Shown in pieces: positions 20,889 through 30,597 of a DNA stretch of 31,130 bases (its first letter is position 1; every line of letters begins with the position of its first letter). The notes under the pieces were generated by a model. It ran no database searches. It saw only the letters and a program-made list of their open reading frames with translations, and had not been told where the DNA came from. The DNA lies in the NCBI GenBank assembly GCA_021464525.1, contig JADRCO010000549.1, positions 1 to 31,130 on the forward strand, in the 5' to 3' direction. The position numbers were made by a program, and so were the translations under genes. This DNA comes from Rhizophagus sp. LPA8_4_AMF. Its lineage: Eukaryota > Glomeromycota > Glomeromycetes > Glomerales > Glomeraceae.

Positions 20889-21955
20889 TTAAACATGAAT
20901 CACCTCAAATATCTCATAATCTTTAAATTAAAAGGTATTTCTTAGTTTAATCTCGTACGAACCCTTTGCCGCCGATAATATCCAGAGGTTGATGGAAGAC
21001 GTTATTATCTTATTAAACGTGCTGCATTAGGCGCAATTCACAAGTCGGTCGTACCAAAACACGGGCCACATTCGTGACAGTTATGAACAGAATTCAAAAA
21101 TAGAAAGGCATCAATTTGTTTACCGCTATCATTTCTACCATCTAAGGTTATTTTTTGTGAAGAAGTAAAGATGATGACCCACTATCGATTCTTCAGAAAC
21201 AAATGAAACATCTCGACTGAATTATCGTATCTTTTTGTACTATACAATAAATTTGAATTCTCATTCAGGGTTCAGAACCATCATGAAATTATTTCGGTCT
21301 GTCCTGATGGCCTGATGTAATAAAGTCAGAATCAATCATTCGAACTTTTCTTAATGGTAGTAAAGGGTAATTTGTTGGTAAAGTCCTTTTTAAATAATAT
21401 TCAAGTAACTTACTTGATAAAACTTTATTAAACTCATGAACACAATCAAAATATTTATTACTTGATATCTAAAAAAATCGAATAAATGGGATAAATTGAT
21501 TTAAAGTCTTTTTAAAACATTCAATTTCTTGATCCGACCATTGAGTTATTTTTTTTTTCATTGAGGTCAACATATTTTACAAATGCCCAACCGAGCACAG
21601 CATTCCAAACATGAAATTCTTCAATTGATAGATCATTTATTTGTAAAAACTTGATCCATTGCTCTTCAGAAAATTTATTGAAATGATCCAAATTGTGAAA
21701 CTTTACAGATTAAATCGATAACTAACGATTGTAGTTGTTGAGAGTCTTCGTTATTAAATGTTTCAATAAAAATGTTTTCGTAGATCCAACTTGATCGAGC
21801 TTCGATAAGGTACGATTGAAGATATTCGACCATGTCAGTTAGTTGGAAACGTTTGACGGCTTTAATTAAGATCAACAGAGACAATCCATGGCCAATTAAT
21901 TTCGTTGCGGCTTTCATCAGGGTCAACAAAGTTAATGAATCCATGGTCAAAACAT
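20889..21955 (-). pseudogene. BTB-BACK-TLDc family pseudogene, 5' truncated and frameshifted
   Basis: On the minus strand successive frames recreate the C-terminal part of a BTB-BACK-TLDc protein. Frame 1 (21950-21675) contains VEYLQSYLIEARSSWIYEN, the BTB/BACK boundary. After a frameshift near 21685 comes FSEEQWIKFLQINDL and VWNAVLGWAFVKY, with the typical BACK V-W-x-x-V-x-x-W. After a second shift at an A-run near 21550 comes FKKTLNQFIPFIRFF, a TAG near 21470, then LLEYYLKRTLPTNYPLLPLR. The TLDc part is more broken but retains SVEMFHLFLKN, CGPCFGTTDL (about 21041-21070) and the C-terminal FKDYEIFEV before TAA at 20889. The BTB fold itself is missing. Such proteins normally act as Cullin-3 adaptors (BTB-BACK) and in oxidative-stress or V-ATPase related roles (TLDc); this copy cannot make one. 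The family is greatly expanded in Glomeromycotina, which supports the organism guess. Confidence 0.88.
21856..21953. repeat. direct repeat of ~48 bp inside the pseudogene
   Basis: GACGGCTTTAATTAAGATCA with CAACAGAGACAATCCATGG (21856-21890) is repeated as TGCGGCTTTCATCAGGGTCA with ACAAAGTTAATGAATCCATGG (21906-21945). Because of this duplication the longest ATG frame at 21950 begins with repeated L/T-rich residues that are not part of the family. Confidence 0.65.
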
Positions 21956-21959
21956 TAAT

Positions 21960-22760
21960 TTCGTTACCATAGATTAAACTAGTAGGATGAAAATATTAAT
22001 AGTAATTATAACTTAATCGAAACGTTAAATAAATAATGAGATAATTAATAGTTACCTTAAGGTTCTTTCAAATAATTCAAAAATATAATTATATTCGGGA
22101 AATTTATAACGATTATATGCATAGATTGTAATTTATTATGAAAGTAAATTGATCTAACTTTCAAAACAAAAGAATGATCAATCATTCTTCTAAGAGGTTT
22201 CCGGCCCACAATAATAATAACATCATACAGTATTCATGCATTTGGATGAATTTTTTATTTGAAGGTAATGAAATCATGTTTACAACGTTAAATATAAGAA
22301 AGAGGGAATTGTCCACTGACGGACGTGTAAAACGAAAAAAAATAAATGAAATATATTTATTTACGCATATTATAATTGTCAATTACACGTATTTCTTTTT
22401 GTAAGAAAAAAAAGTATTATTGTGTCGTGAGATAAAAAGTCTTAATTTCTCATGATCAAGGTCTAAAAACGAACGTTACATGTTTTTACTTGGGCGAATT
22501 TGTAATTTGGCAATTTATTCATATATTTAAAACTATTTTTAGAATTTTTACATATAATGACATATAACTTTATCATTTATTATTGTTCAAAAATCAAAGA
22601 AGAATTAAATTTATTTATACGATACAAAAATATTATACTCGTAGAACAATATAATTTGTAACACTACTAGTTAATTTACTGTCAAAAAATAGTAGACTAG
22701 GTACTAAATGTGAAACTTATTTTTGTTACACAAAAATGTGATCAAATTTGTCTACGATTA
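21960..22760. other. AT-rich DNA with one exon-like scrap
   Basis: No supported gene. On the minus strand 22133 to about 22054 reads YAYNRYKFPEYNYIFELF, then ERTLR at a possible donor AGG|TAACT or AG|GTAACT, but only ~26 codons are open. The opposed 76- and 66-codon frames at 22174-22404 overlap on opposite strands; neither has a known motif. Confidence 0.45.
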
Positions 22761-22913
22761 TCAATAGCAAAGTTTTTCCGGAACGTTCCACAGATGCTTC
22801 AGATGCTTGAGTTCGCCGCTTACCAATGATCTTTGGCGCGTAGATTGGAAAGCTGAATTTTCTTCTTCTTTTTCTTTATGTTTTATTTTATCTTTATATA
22901 AATTGATACATCT
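22761..22913 (-). pseudogene. charged coding-like scrap, 50 codons
   Basis: The minus-strand frame is open for 50 codons without a start: KDKIKHKEKEEENSAFQST, then RQRSLVSGELKHLKHLWNVP and EKLCY before TGA. The island is GC-richer than its flanks. The + strand has a 48-codon frame over the same bases. It is probably an exon remnant; no family recognised. Confidence 0.2.
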
Positions 22914-23340
22914 TTAATAAAGCTGAAAACCGATCTAAAAAAAAAAAAATTCCGCAGGTGCATTGATCAACATGATTTATGGCCGGAAATTAGCATGCAA
23001 AACAATATAAAAACTCCGAGTCTCACATTTTTTTTATTTTCTTCTCACTTTCAACTTTTTACTTCAAAATTCATGAACTTAATCATGCACCATAAGCAAG
23101 TTGTACAAATATAATTCAAACAAAGATTTTTTTTAAAATTTTATTTAAATAATTTACCTAATGGGAAAGCGATAGATTACGAAATGATTAAATACCTTAG
23201 CGACCAGCAATAACCAATAATGATAAACGGTTTTGAGTCAAGTTTACAAGTATATCAAATACAACTGATAGTCACTATATTGCTTCTTTAAAAATTTAAA
23301 AGCTCAAATACGTGAAAACTAACGAAGAATATGGAACGTT
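22914..23340. other. AT-rich intergenic DNA, nothing recognised
   Basis: No gene, repeat or RNA could be supported in this stretch. Confidence 0.5.
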
Positions 23341-23475
23341 ATGCATCTAGAGATTAACGATGAACAGAATGATAATGTTGATAATATTGAAAGGATTAAG
23401 GAGAATATTAGAGAAAGAGGCAAAGGTAGAGGTAGAGGTAAAGGGATGGGCCATAATTGCATTATGTATTGGTAG
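23341..23475 (+). CDS. small ORF with RG/KG-rich tail, 44 aa
   Basis: ATG at 23341 opens 44 codons ending in TAG. The product begins MHLEINDEQNDNVDNIERIK, then has RERGKGRGRGKGMGHN, an RG-rich stretch made by the DNA run AGAGGCAAAGGTAGAGG and similar. RG-rich tails commonly bind RNA, but this is motif-level inference. Another + frame at 23360-23551 and a minus frame at 23347-23538 cover the same bases, so the choice is based only on the D/N/E-rich N-terminus. Could be a gene relic or simple-sequence artefact. Confidence 0.25.
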   Translation: MHLEINDEQNDNVDNIERIKENIRERGKGRGRGKGMGHNCIMYW

Positions 23476-23598
23476 AAATACATGTGATAAACTGCCTTCT
23501 CTCATATTATTTGCCCGAGAATATCGTCTACTTACCATGAATATACGATGAGCCTTTACTCAACCATCATATAATATACGTATCCTGTTCAGTTATGA

Positions 23599-23721
23599 GC
23601 TCGAGCTTTTACCGCGCCATTAAGAATAATGCGTCCCATGCTAGGCCAAGAGTTGAGTAGTACCAGAGAGGGTCGTAATGAATTGGCAAATATAGTTTTT
23701 CTTACATGGCAACGAAAATGA
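23599..23721 (+). pseudogene. GC-richer coding-like scrap
   Basis: Open from GCT at 23599 to TGA at 23721; contains ARAFTAPLRIMRPMLGQEL and SSTREGRNELANIVFLTWQ. An internal ATG at 23629 would give 30 aa. The island is GC-richer than its flanks. Family not recognised; too short for a confident gene. Confidence 0.2.
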
Positions 23722-25610
23722 ATATATTACACAATCCTTATCTCCACTTTCTTTTAATATTTTACAACATCTTAAGCATTTACATGAATTTACAATAAAA
23801 AATTTATTATCAACTTAATTTATCAACGCCCTATTCAATTTTTTTTCTTTAGAACAAATTAAATAATTGTTAATAATACCAATAAAAATAGATTTTAACA
23901 TTAACAATAAAGGAATTTAAAATTTTTGCTGGAATCATTGACATATGCTGGTATTTTTTAAATTATTAGTATTCAAGATTATTGGAATAAAGATAGTAGA
24001 TTGTCTGAACATAAAAATTACAAATTGAACAGGTAGTATTAATTTGGTTTTATGTTAATATTTTATTAAATTCATTTTCATTTTAGCTAATTTGAAAATT
24101 TATTTTTATTAATAAAAATTTATACAACTGTTACGTGCATATTTCCAATTGCACAACTTCTTTCACATTCTGATATTCCGTTTAGCAACTCATATTTAGA
24201 AAGTTTTCAATTATTTTATCATCATCAAATATATCAATTAATGAGATGATAGCCAAAATTTTCTGGAAAAAGCGCTCAAACTGTAAGAATTAAGGATAAA
24301 TTGGTAACATGTGGCAAAAATCGTCCTCCGTGATGCTGGTTTAATATACAAATATCAAATTTTAATTAAATGAAAATTAAGTATATTATTTTGTTTCACA
24401 ATTACCAAAAAAAAAAAAATTCAAAAAAAAAAAATCAGGAGAAAGCATCAAGAAATTTAGTTCTCGATCACAATTATATCGTTTTTTTCAATAAGGAAGG
24501 AGTAATGACAACTAAAATAGAGTTTTTATATTTTTTAATAATTTTACGAAAATTATTTATTTTTTAGCATTTATAAAAGTTGTTCTTCAAAATTAATTCC
24601 ATATATTATTATTATGATACCCTATAACTAGTAAATTTTAATCGATTTTCAAAATGAAAAAATTATCATCATGTGATAAACATTTGGGGAAAAAATAGAA
24701 TATCAGAAAAATGATGAACGTCAAATTTTTGGTAAAATTGCAGGCAAATTTGCCTGCGTGTAAGGCTCAAAATAAACCATATTTACCATCTCTTTAAAAA
24801 CATTGCGATACGACGAACTTTTTTTTTGTCGCCCTTACTTTAAAGTCGCACAAATGTAATATCCCTTATCTAATCTACCATAATAAAATAATTCATCATT
24901 TTTTTTTTAAAAAAAAATGAGTCATAGTGCAACCCGCATTTTTTTTTAACAAAGACATTTTTCTTTGTTAATTTATATTTTTAGAACATTAATTATTAAT
25001 AAATCAGCCAATGTGACTCGTATACAGAATTTTAATCCATTCGTAATTTTTGATAAAAGCATTAAAGGAAAAAAACCGATCTGTGATAAAAATAAATTTT
25101 AATGTTACATAAATGTCTGACTAATTAAAATTAATTATAGCTTTTCAAAATGGATGAACAGATTAGGCAAAATCAGTCAGCTTAATACAGTAACAAAAGT
25201 AATGGCGCATTTATTTAATAATATTAAAGTAAAATGATAATATAATTTTCTTTCTTTCAAAAACAACAAAATCAATAACCAAATGAAGATCTTAATAATT
25301 ACGCGTGTTATGACATAACATTGTATTTTATGTAATTGTTGTAATTGTTCTTTTTAAGCAAATTTATTTTTAGGAATTCCAAAAAAATATCAATAAATCT
25401 GTTAATAAACATTTCTTATAAAAAGCCTCTGAAAATTCCTAACGAAATAGCAAAAAATTTTATTTATTTTTTTTTTAAAAAAAAACAAACGAAAAAATTA
25501 AAACAATAATCCAAAAATCAAAAATCAAACATGAACATTCATACAAAATTTATTATTCATACAAAATTTATTCTCAATAATTTTCACTCCAAAAATTCTC
25601 TAAATAATTA
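23722..25610. other. AT-rich intergenic DNA with one palindrome
   Basis: No gene supported. The 65-codon frame at 24370-24567 is a lysine-rich product of A-runs. Only the palindrome at 24740 stands out. Confidence 0.55.
24740..24757. repeat. perfect 18-bp palindrome
   Basis: GCAGGCAAATTTGCCTGC is fully self-complementary and GC-richer than its setting. It might be a regulator site or the tip of a hairpin; no adjacent gene is known. Confidence 0.55.
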
Positions 25611-25720
25611 TACTCAATAAATTTTCACTCTCCTTTTCATTCATTAATATTTATCGCGAAATTTAATTTCATTAATATATATTAGTAAAACAAATCATAA
25701 TTATATTTATTAAAAAAAAA

Positions 25721-25927
25721 ATGGATCAACAAAAATCCAAATTTTCATTTGCTTTTGTTTTGCTAATATATATTAGTATTGTACGTGCTCCTTTCATTTA
25801 TTCATATTTATCGCGCCTCTTAATTTCATTAATTTATATATTAGTAAAATTAATAACATATTTATTAAAAAAAAATGGATCAATCCATTTTTTTTTTGCT
25901 TTTCCTGACCTTGCTAATATATTTTAG
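25721..25927 (+). CDS. repeat-encoded hydrophobic peptide 1, 68 aa
   Basis: ATG lies just after the A-run that starts a repeat unit. The first 51 residues come from one unit: MDQQKSKFSFAFVLLIYIS, then a P-F-x-x-S-Y segment and LIYILVKLITYLLKK. The sequence is strongly hydrophobic, consistent with one or two membrane spans. The last 17 residues run out of frame into the next unit. Whether it is expressed is unknown; composition is that of AT-rich repeat DNA. Confidence 0.25.
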   Translation: MDQQKSKFSFAFVLLIYISIVRAPFIYSYLSRLLISLIYILVKLITYLLKKNGSIHFFFAFPDLANIF

Positions 25928-26066
25928 TATTTTACACATTCCTTTTCAATTTTCATATTTTTTACGCTTTCTAATTTTATTAATATATATATTAGTAAAA
26001 CTAATAACATATTTATTAAAAAAAAGGCACGCTCTTTTCAATATTCTTATTTATGACGCCTTTTAA
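25875..26066 (+). CDS. repeat-encoded hydrophobic peptide 2, 63 aa
   Basis: Starts at the equivalent ATG of the next unit, in a different absolute frame from peptide 1. Reads MDQSIFFLLFLTLLIYFSI, then P-F-x-F-S-Y and LLIYILVKLITYLLKK, so 50 residues align along their length with peptide 1's first 51. Indels between the two DNA units (about -6, -1, +4) add to -3 and restore frame. The tail RHALFNILIYDAF comes from the following shortened unit. Confidence 0.25.
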   Translation: MDQSIFFLLFLTLLIYFSILHIPFQFSYFLRFLILLIYILVKLITYLLKKRHALFNILIYDAF

Positions 26067-26231
26067 TTTTGTTAATATATATATTAGTAAAAACTAATAA
26101 CATTCCTGACCTTGCTAATATATATTAGTATTTTATACACTCCTTTACAATATTCATATTTATGACGCCTTTTAATTTTATTAATATATATATTAGTAAA
26201 AACTAATAACATATTTATTAAAAAAAAAAGG

Positions 26232-26480
26232 TTCAAAAATACCAAATCCCCTATTTCCTCCTTGTTTTCGTTTAAGTTTCAACACCAACAATACCAATTC
26301 CCCTATTTTCTCCTTGTTTTTCGTTTAAGCTTCGCGATAATATTATTAACTTTTTATAGAATTATATTTTAAACATTATTAATTTTCATGGAATTAATTT
26401 CATGAATTAATCATGATAATATAATTAACTTTTATGGAATTAAACCTTATTAATTTCTATAGAATTAATTTCATTATTAA
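26232..26480. repeat. short tandem repeats
   Basis: Two copies of ATACCAA(A)T(C)CCCTATTT followed by CTCCTTGTTTT(T)CGTTTAAG lie at about 26238-26280 and 26290-26334. From 26340 to 26480 a looser array repeats TTATTAATTT(T)(C)ATGGAATTAA about three times. No coding signal. Confidence 0.7.
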
Positions 26481-26806
26481 GATAGAATAACTTCTTTCAT
26501 AATCCACTTTCTTTAAAAAACAAAATCACATTCCTTTAGGTTTCAACAACATGTATAATCATCCGCTTTTCTTAAATCATTCTCAAGATTCTCACAAAAT
26601 TTTGTTAGCAAAGCGGATGACTATCTCTGGAAGCAAATATGATCCCTTGCAATGCGTCCTTCCACTGTTTATCCATTTCCTTTTTTATTGATCCCCTGAA
26701 ATCTTTGTATAATCAAATGATTGACCCTCAACAATATATATATATTTATTTAATAATGGATCCCTCTTAGATTGGTTGTCTTGCACGGTTTTACCAAAAA
26801 TTTAAT

Positions 26807-26922
26807 GCTCCTGCTGATTAGTGGTGAAATATCATGTCACTTTCAATAACATTTCCACTCAGTTGCTCCCGCTGATTATAGTGGTGAAGTGTCATGACAC
26901 TTTTAATGACACTTCCACTATA
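26807..26922. repeat. 58-bp tandem duplication with hairpin
   Basis: GCTCCTGCTGATTAGTGGTG at 26807 is repeated as GCTCCCGCTGATTATAGTGG at 26865, and both copies end with ATTTCCACT or ACTTCCACT. The second copy holds the perfect palindrome AAGTGTCATGACACTT (26887-26902) and a longer stem GAAGTGTCAT...ATGACACTTC. Confidence 0.8.
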
Positions 26923-26929
26923 AAAATAT

Positions 26930-28495
26930 ATTAACATGATAAATGAATTACCAATCTAAGGGATTTTAAGTACCTTCTGTAAATAGGGGTTTAAGGTGAT
27001 GATTTAAATGCCAAACAAGAATTTTAGAGAAAGCAAGGGATAATATATGATAGTGGTGAATTATTAAAAAAGTTGTATTTGAATTTATGAAAAGTTGGTG
27101 ATTCGTACAAATTTATTATTTTTAAAAGTACAATTTCTTTGAATTAATTGTGTATTTATCATCGGCATTGTTAATCTTTATTCCATCATTTCATCGTTAG
27201 AAAAATTTTCTGGAGAATTAATATGATTATTCCTTGTCAAGAAGAATTAAACATTTGGCAGTAACAATTCATCTTACTCTTAAAGAAAACCAAAATATGT
27301 ATTACTATAAAATAAGTTATTAGTTTTGTGTATTCATTGATTTCATTCATGATTTAAATCTATAACAATTAAAAAAAACCAAAAAAATAATTTTTTTTTT
27401 TTTAATATTTTTTTTCGTTCTATTGTAAGTAAATGATAATTTTGTCCCGTGATTGCATCTCGAAATACATTTAAAGAAAATTGCTAATCATTTCAAAGTT
27501 ATGCAACTGAAAGACTCATTTTAAATTATATTTCTCGTATATAAATAATATGGATTATATATAAGCATCAGAGTCAATATAAATAATATTGTAAATTTTT
27601 GCCCAATCATCAATCAACGGAATCTCAATAGATTTTCGTTATTTGAAGCAATGTCGCACAGATTAATTACATCACACGGATCTACATACAATCAAGTCGG
27701 CTGAATGGAAATATACAACTAATCAGTAATGTGATATTCATATCGTTTTAATGATTGGATAAAGAAATATCATACTTCAATAAATCTTACTACCCTCAAA
27801 TAAAAAAAAATGTTGTAGCATAAACAAATAATTATTATTGTAAATTAATTTATATTATATATGTATATTATATATTATATGAATACGATCAATTTCAGGT
27901 ACAAGTGAATTAGATTTTTTACTTGAAAATATTGTTATGAGAAACATAAATTATTTCCGATCAATAAAAATATTTGGTTTTTTTTTCAAAAAATAAAAAT
28001 AAAAATGTAAATATATATTTGAATATATTTCAATAAAATAATTTTCCAAAATGTTATCATTACTTTGTACATGAAATAAACCATTCCTTATCCCAATTTA
28101 CTTTGTAATATTAAATATATTTAAATTGTCACATACTGTATTTTATGAAACTACGAAAAAAAAAGAAACTCTCAATTGTGACGTTGCGGTTGTTACAAGT
28201 TGCACATTGGTAGAAAAAATTTTTTACAATTGGGCAAAATTATCAATCTTGACAAGTCAATCTTGATATGTTTATAAGATACAAACATAAGAAGACTGGT
28301 CGCACAATATCAAGATCCATACTCGGATTTCGGTATATAATTTGGATTGATTTCTCTCAATTCAAACTGTATGATGATGTACAGTCACATTGCATTGTGT
28401 AACAATACACATTGATTACAATATTTATACCCCTATTTTTATTATTTAAATGTTTTTCTCCCATCACACCGTAAAAAAATTATGTTATAACATAC
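26930..28495. other. AT-rich intergenic DNA, nothing recognised
   Basis: No gene, RNA or mobile element could be supported. The terminal repeats of the Tc1/mariner relic were looked for here and not found. Confidence 0.5.
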
Positions 28496-30003
28496 TGAGT
28501 TATCTTTCAAAGAGAAAGGAAAAATACTAGCATATATGGAAAATTTAATCCTGCACAAATAGCAAGAAAAATTGGACATGACTACCACTATATGTAGATT
28601 TATTGACAGGTACAAGAAAACAGGAAAACTGAAAATTTACCACGATCAGGATAGCCACCTGCTCTCAATGATAATGAGAAGAATGCACTTATAAACAAAG
28701 TTACAAAGAATTAACGTGAACCTTTACATAAAGTTATTAATAAATTGGGGTTGAGTTGTAGTCTAACAACTGCTAAACAGACATTAAACTGCAAAAAAGT
28801 TCTTTATATTAAAAAGCATGTATTAGCTCATGTTAGTTGGCGTGAAAATATAAAGAAAAAACAGTTTATGATTAGGCATAAGTTAATTTCTCCAATAAAT
28901 CAAGTATTGAGATTAGAAAGCAGTCATGACAAATAAAGAATTTGGAGTGAGGCATACAGGAAAAGGTTTAATACCAAATGTTTAACACCTACCTTTAAAA
29001 GTAGTCAAAAATCAGTTATGGTTTAGGGTCTACATGAAGTTGAAATTAAAAGCCAAATGTCAAAATATTTCAGTTTTTAAGGCCTAAAATTGAATTAAAG
29101 TCAAAATTGATCGAATTACATCATAACACATGATTTCAAATAATTGCAAAATAATAAAAACTTTAAATTGTAATAACTTCGTCAATATTAAAACTACAAA
29201 TATGAAACACATATCATTTGAATCCTCTCAATGAGACGAACCTTATGGTATAAAGATCATCAGAATCGGATCACTGGATACTGAGATCGTAAGTAAAACA
29301 TCTAAACATTTAAATAAGAATAGAATGGTCAATATTAATGCTATTGATATGATCTTACTAACATTTAATTTGTCTTAATTAGAGCTTTCAAATGAACTAT
29401 AGATCATCACCTTCTGATCACTGGAAGCTGAAATATCCTTAAAATACTTTTATTCTTATTGTAGATGGTTATATAACATCTAATTCAACTATTTTGACTT
29501 TTAGATGGCTAAAGCCAAATTAATTTTAACTATTTTGACAATTTTGTGGGTCAAATTAACCTAATTTTGGTTTCATCTATAATTTGGGATGTTTTGCAGG
29601 AGGGATAAAAGGACCACTAATTTTGTGATGAAAATGATGAAGGAAGAAAAAATCAATTCAAACACTTACATCAGAATTTTAAATTCACATCTCGATCTAT
29701 TTCAGCATACAGTTCGTGAATTAACAGGAAGGGCTGTAATTTTTCAACAGGATAATGCAATCCATACCACGAAAATAATCAAAGATTGGTTAAAGAAGAA
29801 TAAAAATTATAATTATTGATTGATCAGCAAATTCCCCTGACTTAAATCCAATAGAGAACATTTGGAAGCAGTTAAAATATAATATCCAGAGTCAGGAGAT
29901 CATTCCTAGAACTGTGAACTTAAAGCTGTGCTAAATGAAGAATGGGAAATTTGAACTGACCCATTTTTGAAAAGATTGTTGTTTCAATGCCACAATGAAT
30001 TAA
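28496..30003 (+). pseudogene. Tc1/mariner transposase pseudogene
   Basis: Successive frames recreate a Tc1-type transposase. The N-terminus has ELSFKEKGKILAYME, AQIARKIGH, LPRSG-stop-PPALNDNEKNALI and NKLGLSCSLTTAKQTLN (helix-turn-helix DNA-binding region). Then comes IWSE-AYRKRFNTKCLTPTF, where the usual WSDE and ~20 following residues are deleted, then KSVMV-stop-G. After a ~560 bp insertion the frame resumes with CFAGGIKGPLIL, then RAVIFQQDNAIHTTKI (second catalytic D) and, after a frameshift, SANSPDLNPIENIWKQL (final catalytic E). The spacing is consistent with the DD34E-type family. At least four stops, a deletion over the first catalytic D and frameshifts make it dead. I could not find its terminal inverted repeats. 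Confidence 0.93.
29029..29588. mobile_element. ~560 bp insertion inside the transposase relic
   Basis: The transposase text breaks at ATGGTTTAGG (about 29018-29027) and resumes at TTTGGGATGTTTTGCAGG (from 29583), so the intervening DNA is foreign. TTTAGGG and TTTGGG at the two junctions could be a degenerate target duplication. The insert ends are weakly inverted: CTACATGAAGTTGAAATTA on the left, TATAGATGAAACCAAAATTA as reverse complement of the right. It contains an internal direct repeat, AGATCATCAGAATCGGATCA and AGATCATCACCTTCTGATCA, each followed by CTGGA. No ORF. It is probably a non-autonomous element. Confidence 0.6.
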
Positions 30004-30419
30004 TATAGTACCTAAAGAATATATTATAGAAATTATTTTTTTTATGTAAAATTTAATGAGAATTAATAAAATTAAATCGTGCAATAAGACCCTGAACAAT
30101 ATATAAATATGTTAGATTTAAAGTTGCTTAGCAGCATGGTAAAAATTTATTTTAGTGTAAAATTTTTAATTTTTTAATTACTCAGATATTGAGATTGCGT
30201 AACAGAATGAAGATCTATAAATTTTAAAAAAATACATTTTACGATCTTTTGTAAACAAAAATCTTTTTTTACCTGAAACTTCTTTTTCAAATATACAAAT
30301 GTTTTATTAAAATTTTTCAATAGTATCTTTTATTAACTTTTATCAAACTTAATGTACCATTTTTAACATAAAATTATTACATTATATACATTTATTTTGT
30401 TAAATAAAGATTAAATATG

Positions 30420-30572
30420 GGCTCTTTGCAATAGAAAGGGGGGAAACTACCAAAAAAATTAAATTTATATTTATATACTAAATATGCTCCAAATATTGTA
30501 ATTTGTCCAGAATTAGCATTAACTAAAAAAATTTTTTTTTAGCAGTTTCCCCCTTTTCTATTGCAAAGAGCC
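30420..30572. mobile_element. 153-bp MITE with 31-bp terminal inverted repeats
   Basis: Left terminus GGCTCTTTGCAATAGAAAGG continuing with GGGGAAACTAC; the right terminus as reverse complement is GGCTCTTTGCAATAGAAAAG continuing with GGGGAAACTGC. They match at 29 of 31 positions. The interior is ~90 bp of A/T-rich non-coding DNA. Flanks are ATATG on the left and TATATG on the right, suggesting a TA-containing target duplication, though its exact edge is ambiguous. The high arm identity implies a recent insertion relative to the decayed transposase next door. Confidence 0.9.
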
Positions 30573-30597
30573 TATATGTTTATTTTAAAATATAATT

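Larger units (their letters stand above)
25620..26229. repeat. tandem array of ~85-156 bp units
   Basis: Each unit ends in TTAATATATATATTAGTAAAA(C/A) or similar, then TAATAACATATTTATT and an A-run (ends near 25712, 25866, 26018, 26104, 26229). The first part of the unit carries CTTGCTAATATAT(A/T)TTAGT and a TTCATATTTAT(C/G)(A)CGC word. The unit at 26019-26104 is shortened and the one at 26105-26229 lacks the initial ATG. Two units contain the ORFs listed next. Confidence 0.85.

Noticed and set aside
22174..22404. Opposed 76- and 66-codon ORFs
   Set aside because: Overlapping on both strands without family motifs or splice support.
24370..24567. 65-codon lysine-rich ORF
   Set aside because: Its KKKNSKKKNQEK part is produced by two poly(A) runs; no other signal.
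28745..28936. 63-codon ORF as an independent gene
   Set aside because: It is an internal fragment of the Tc1/mariner transposase pseudogene.
29589..29819. 76-codon ORF as an independent gene
   Set aside because: It is the second half of the same transposase relic, from an internal ATG after the insertion.
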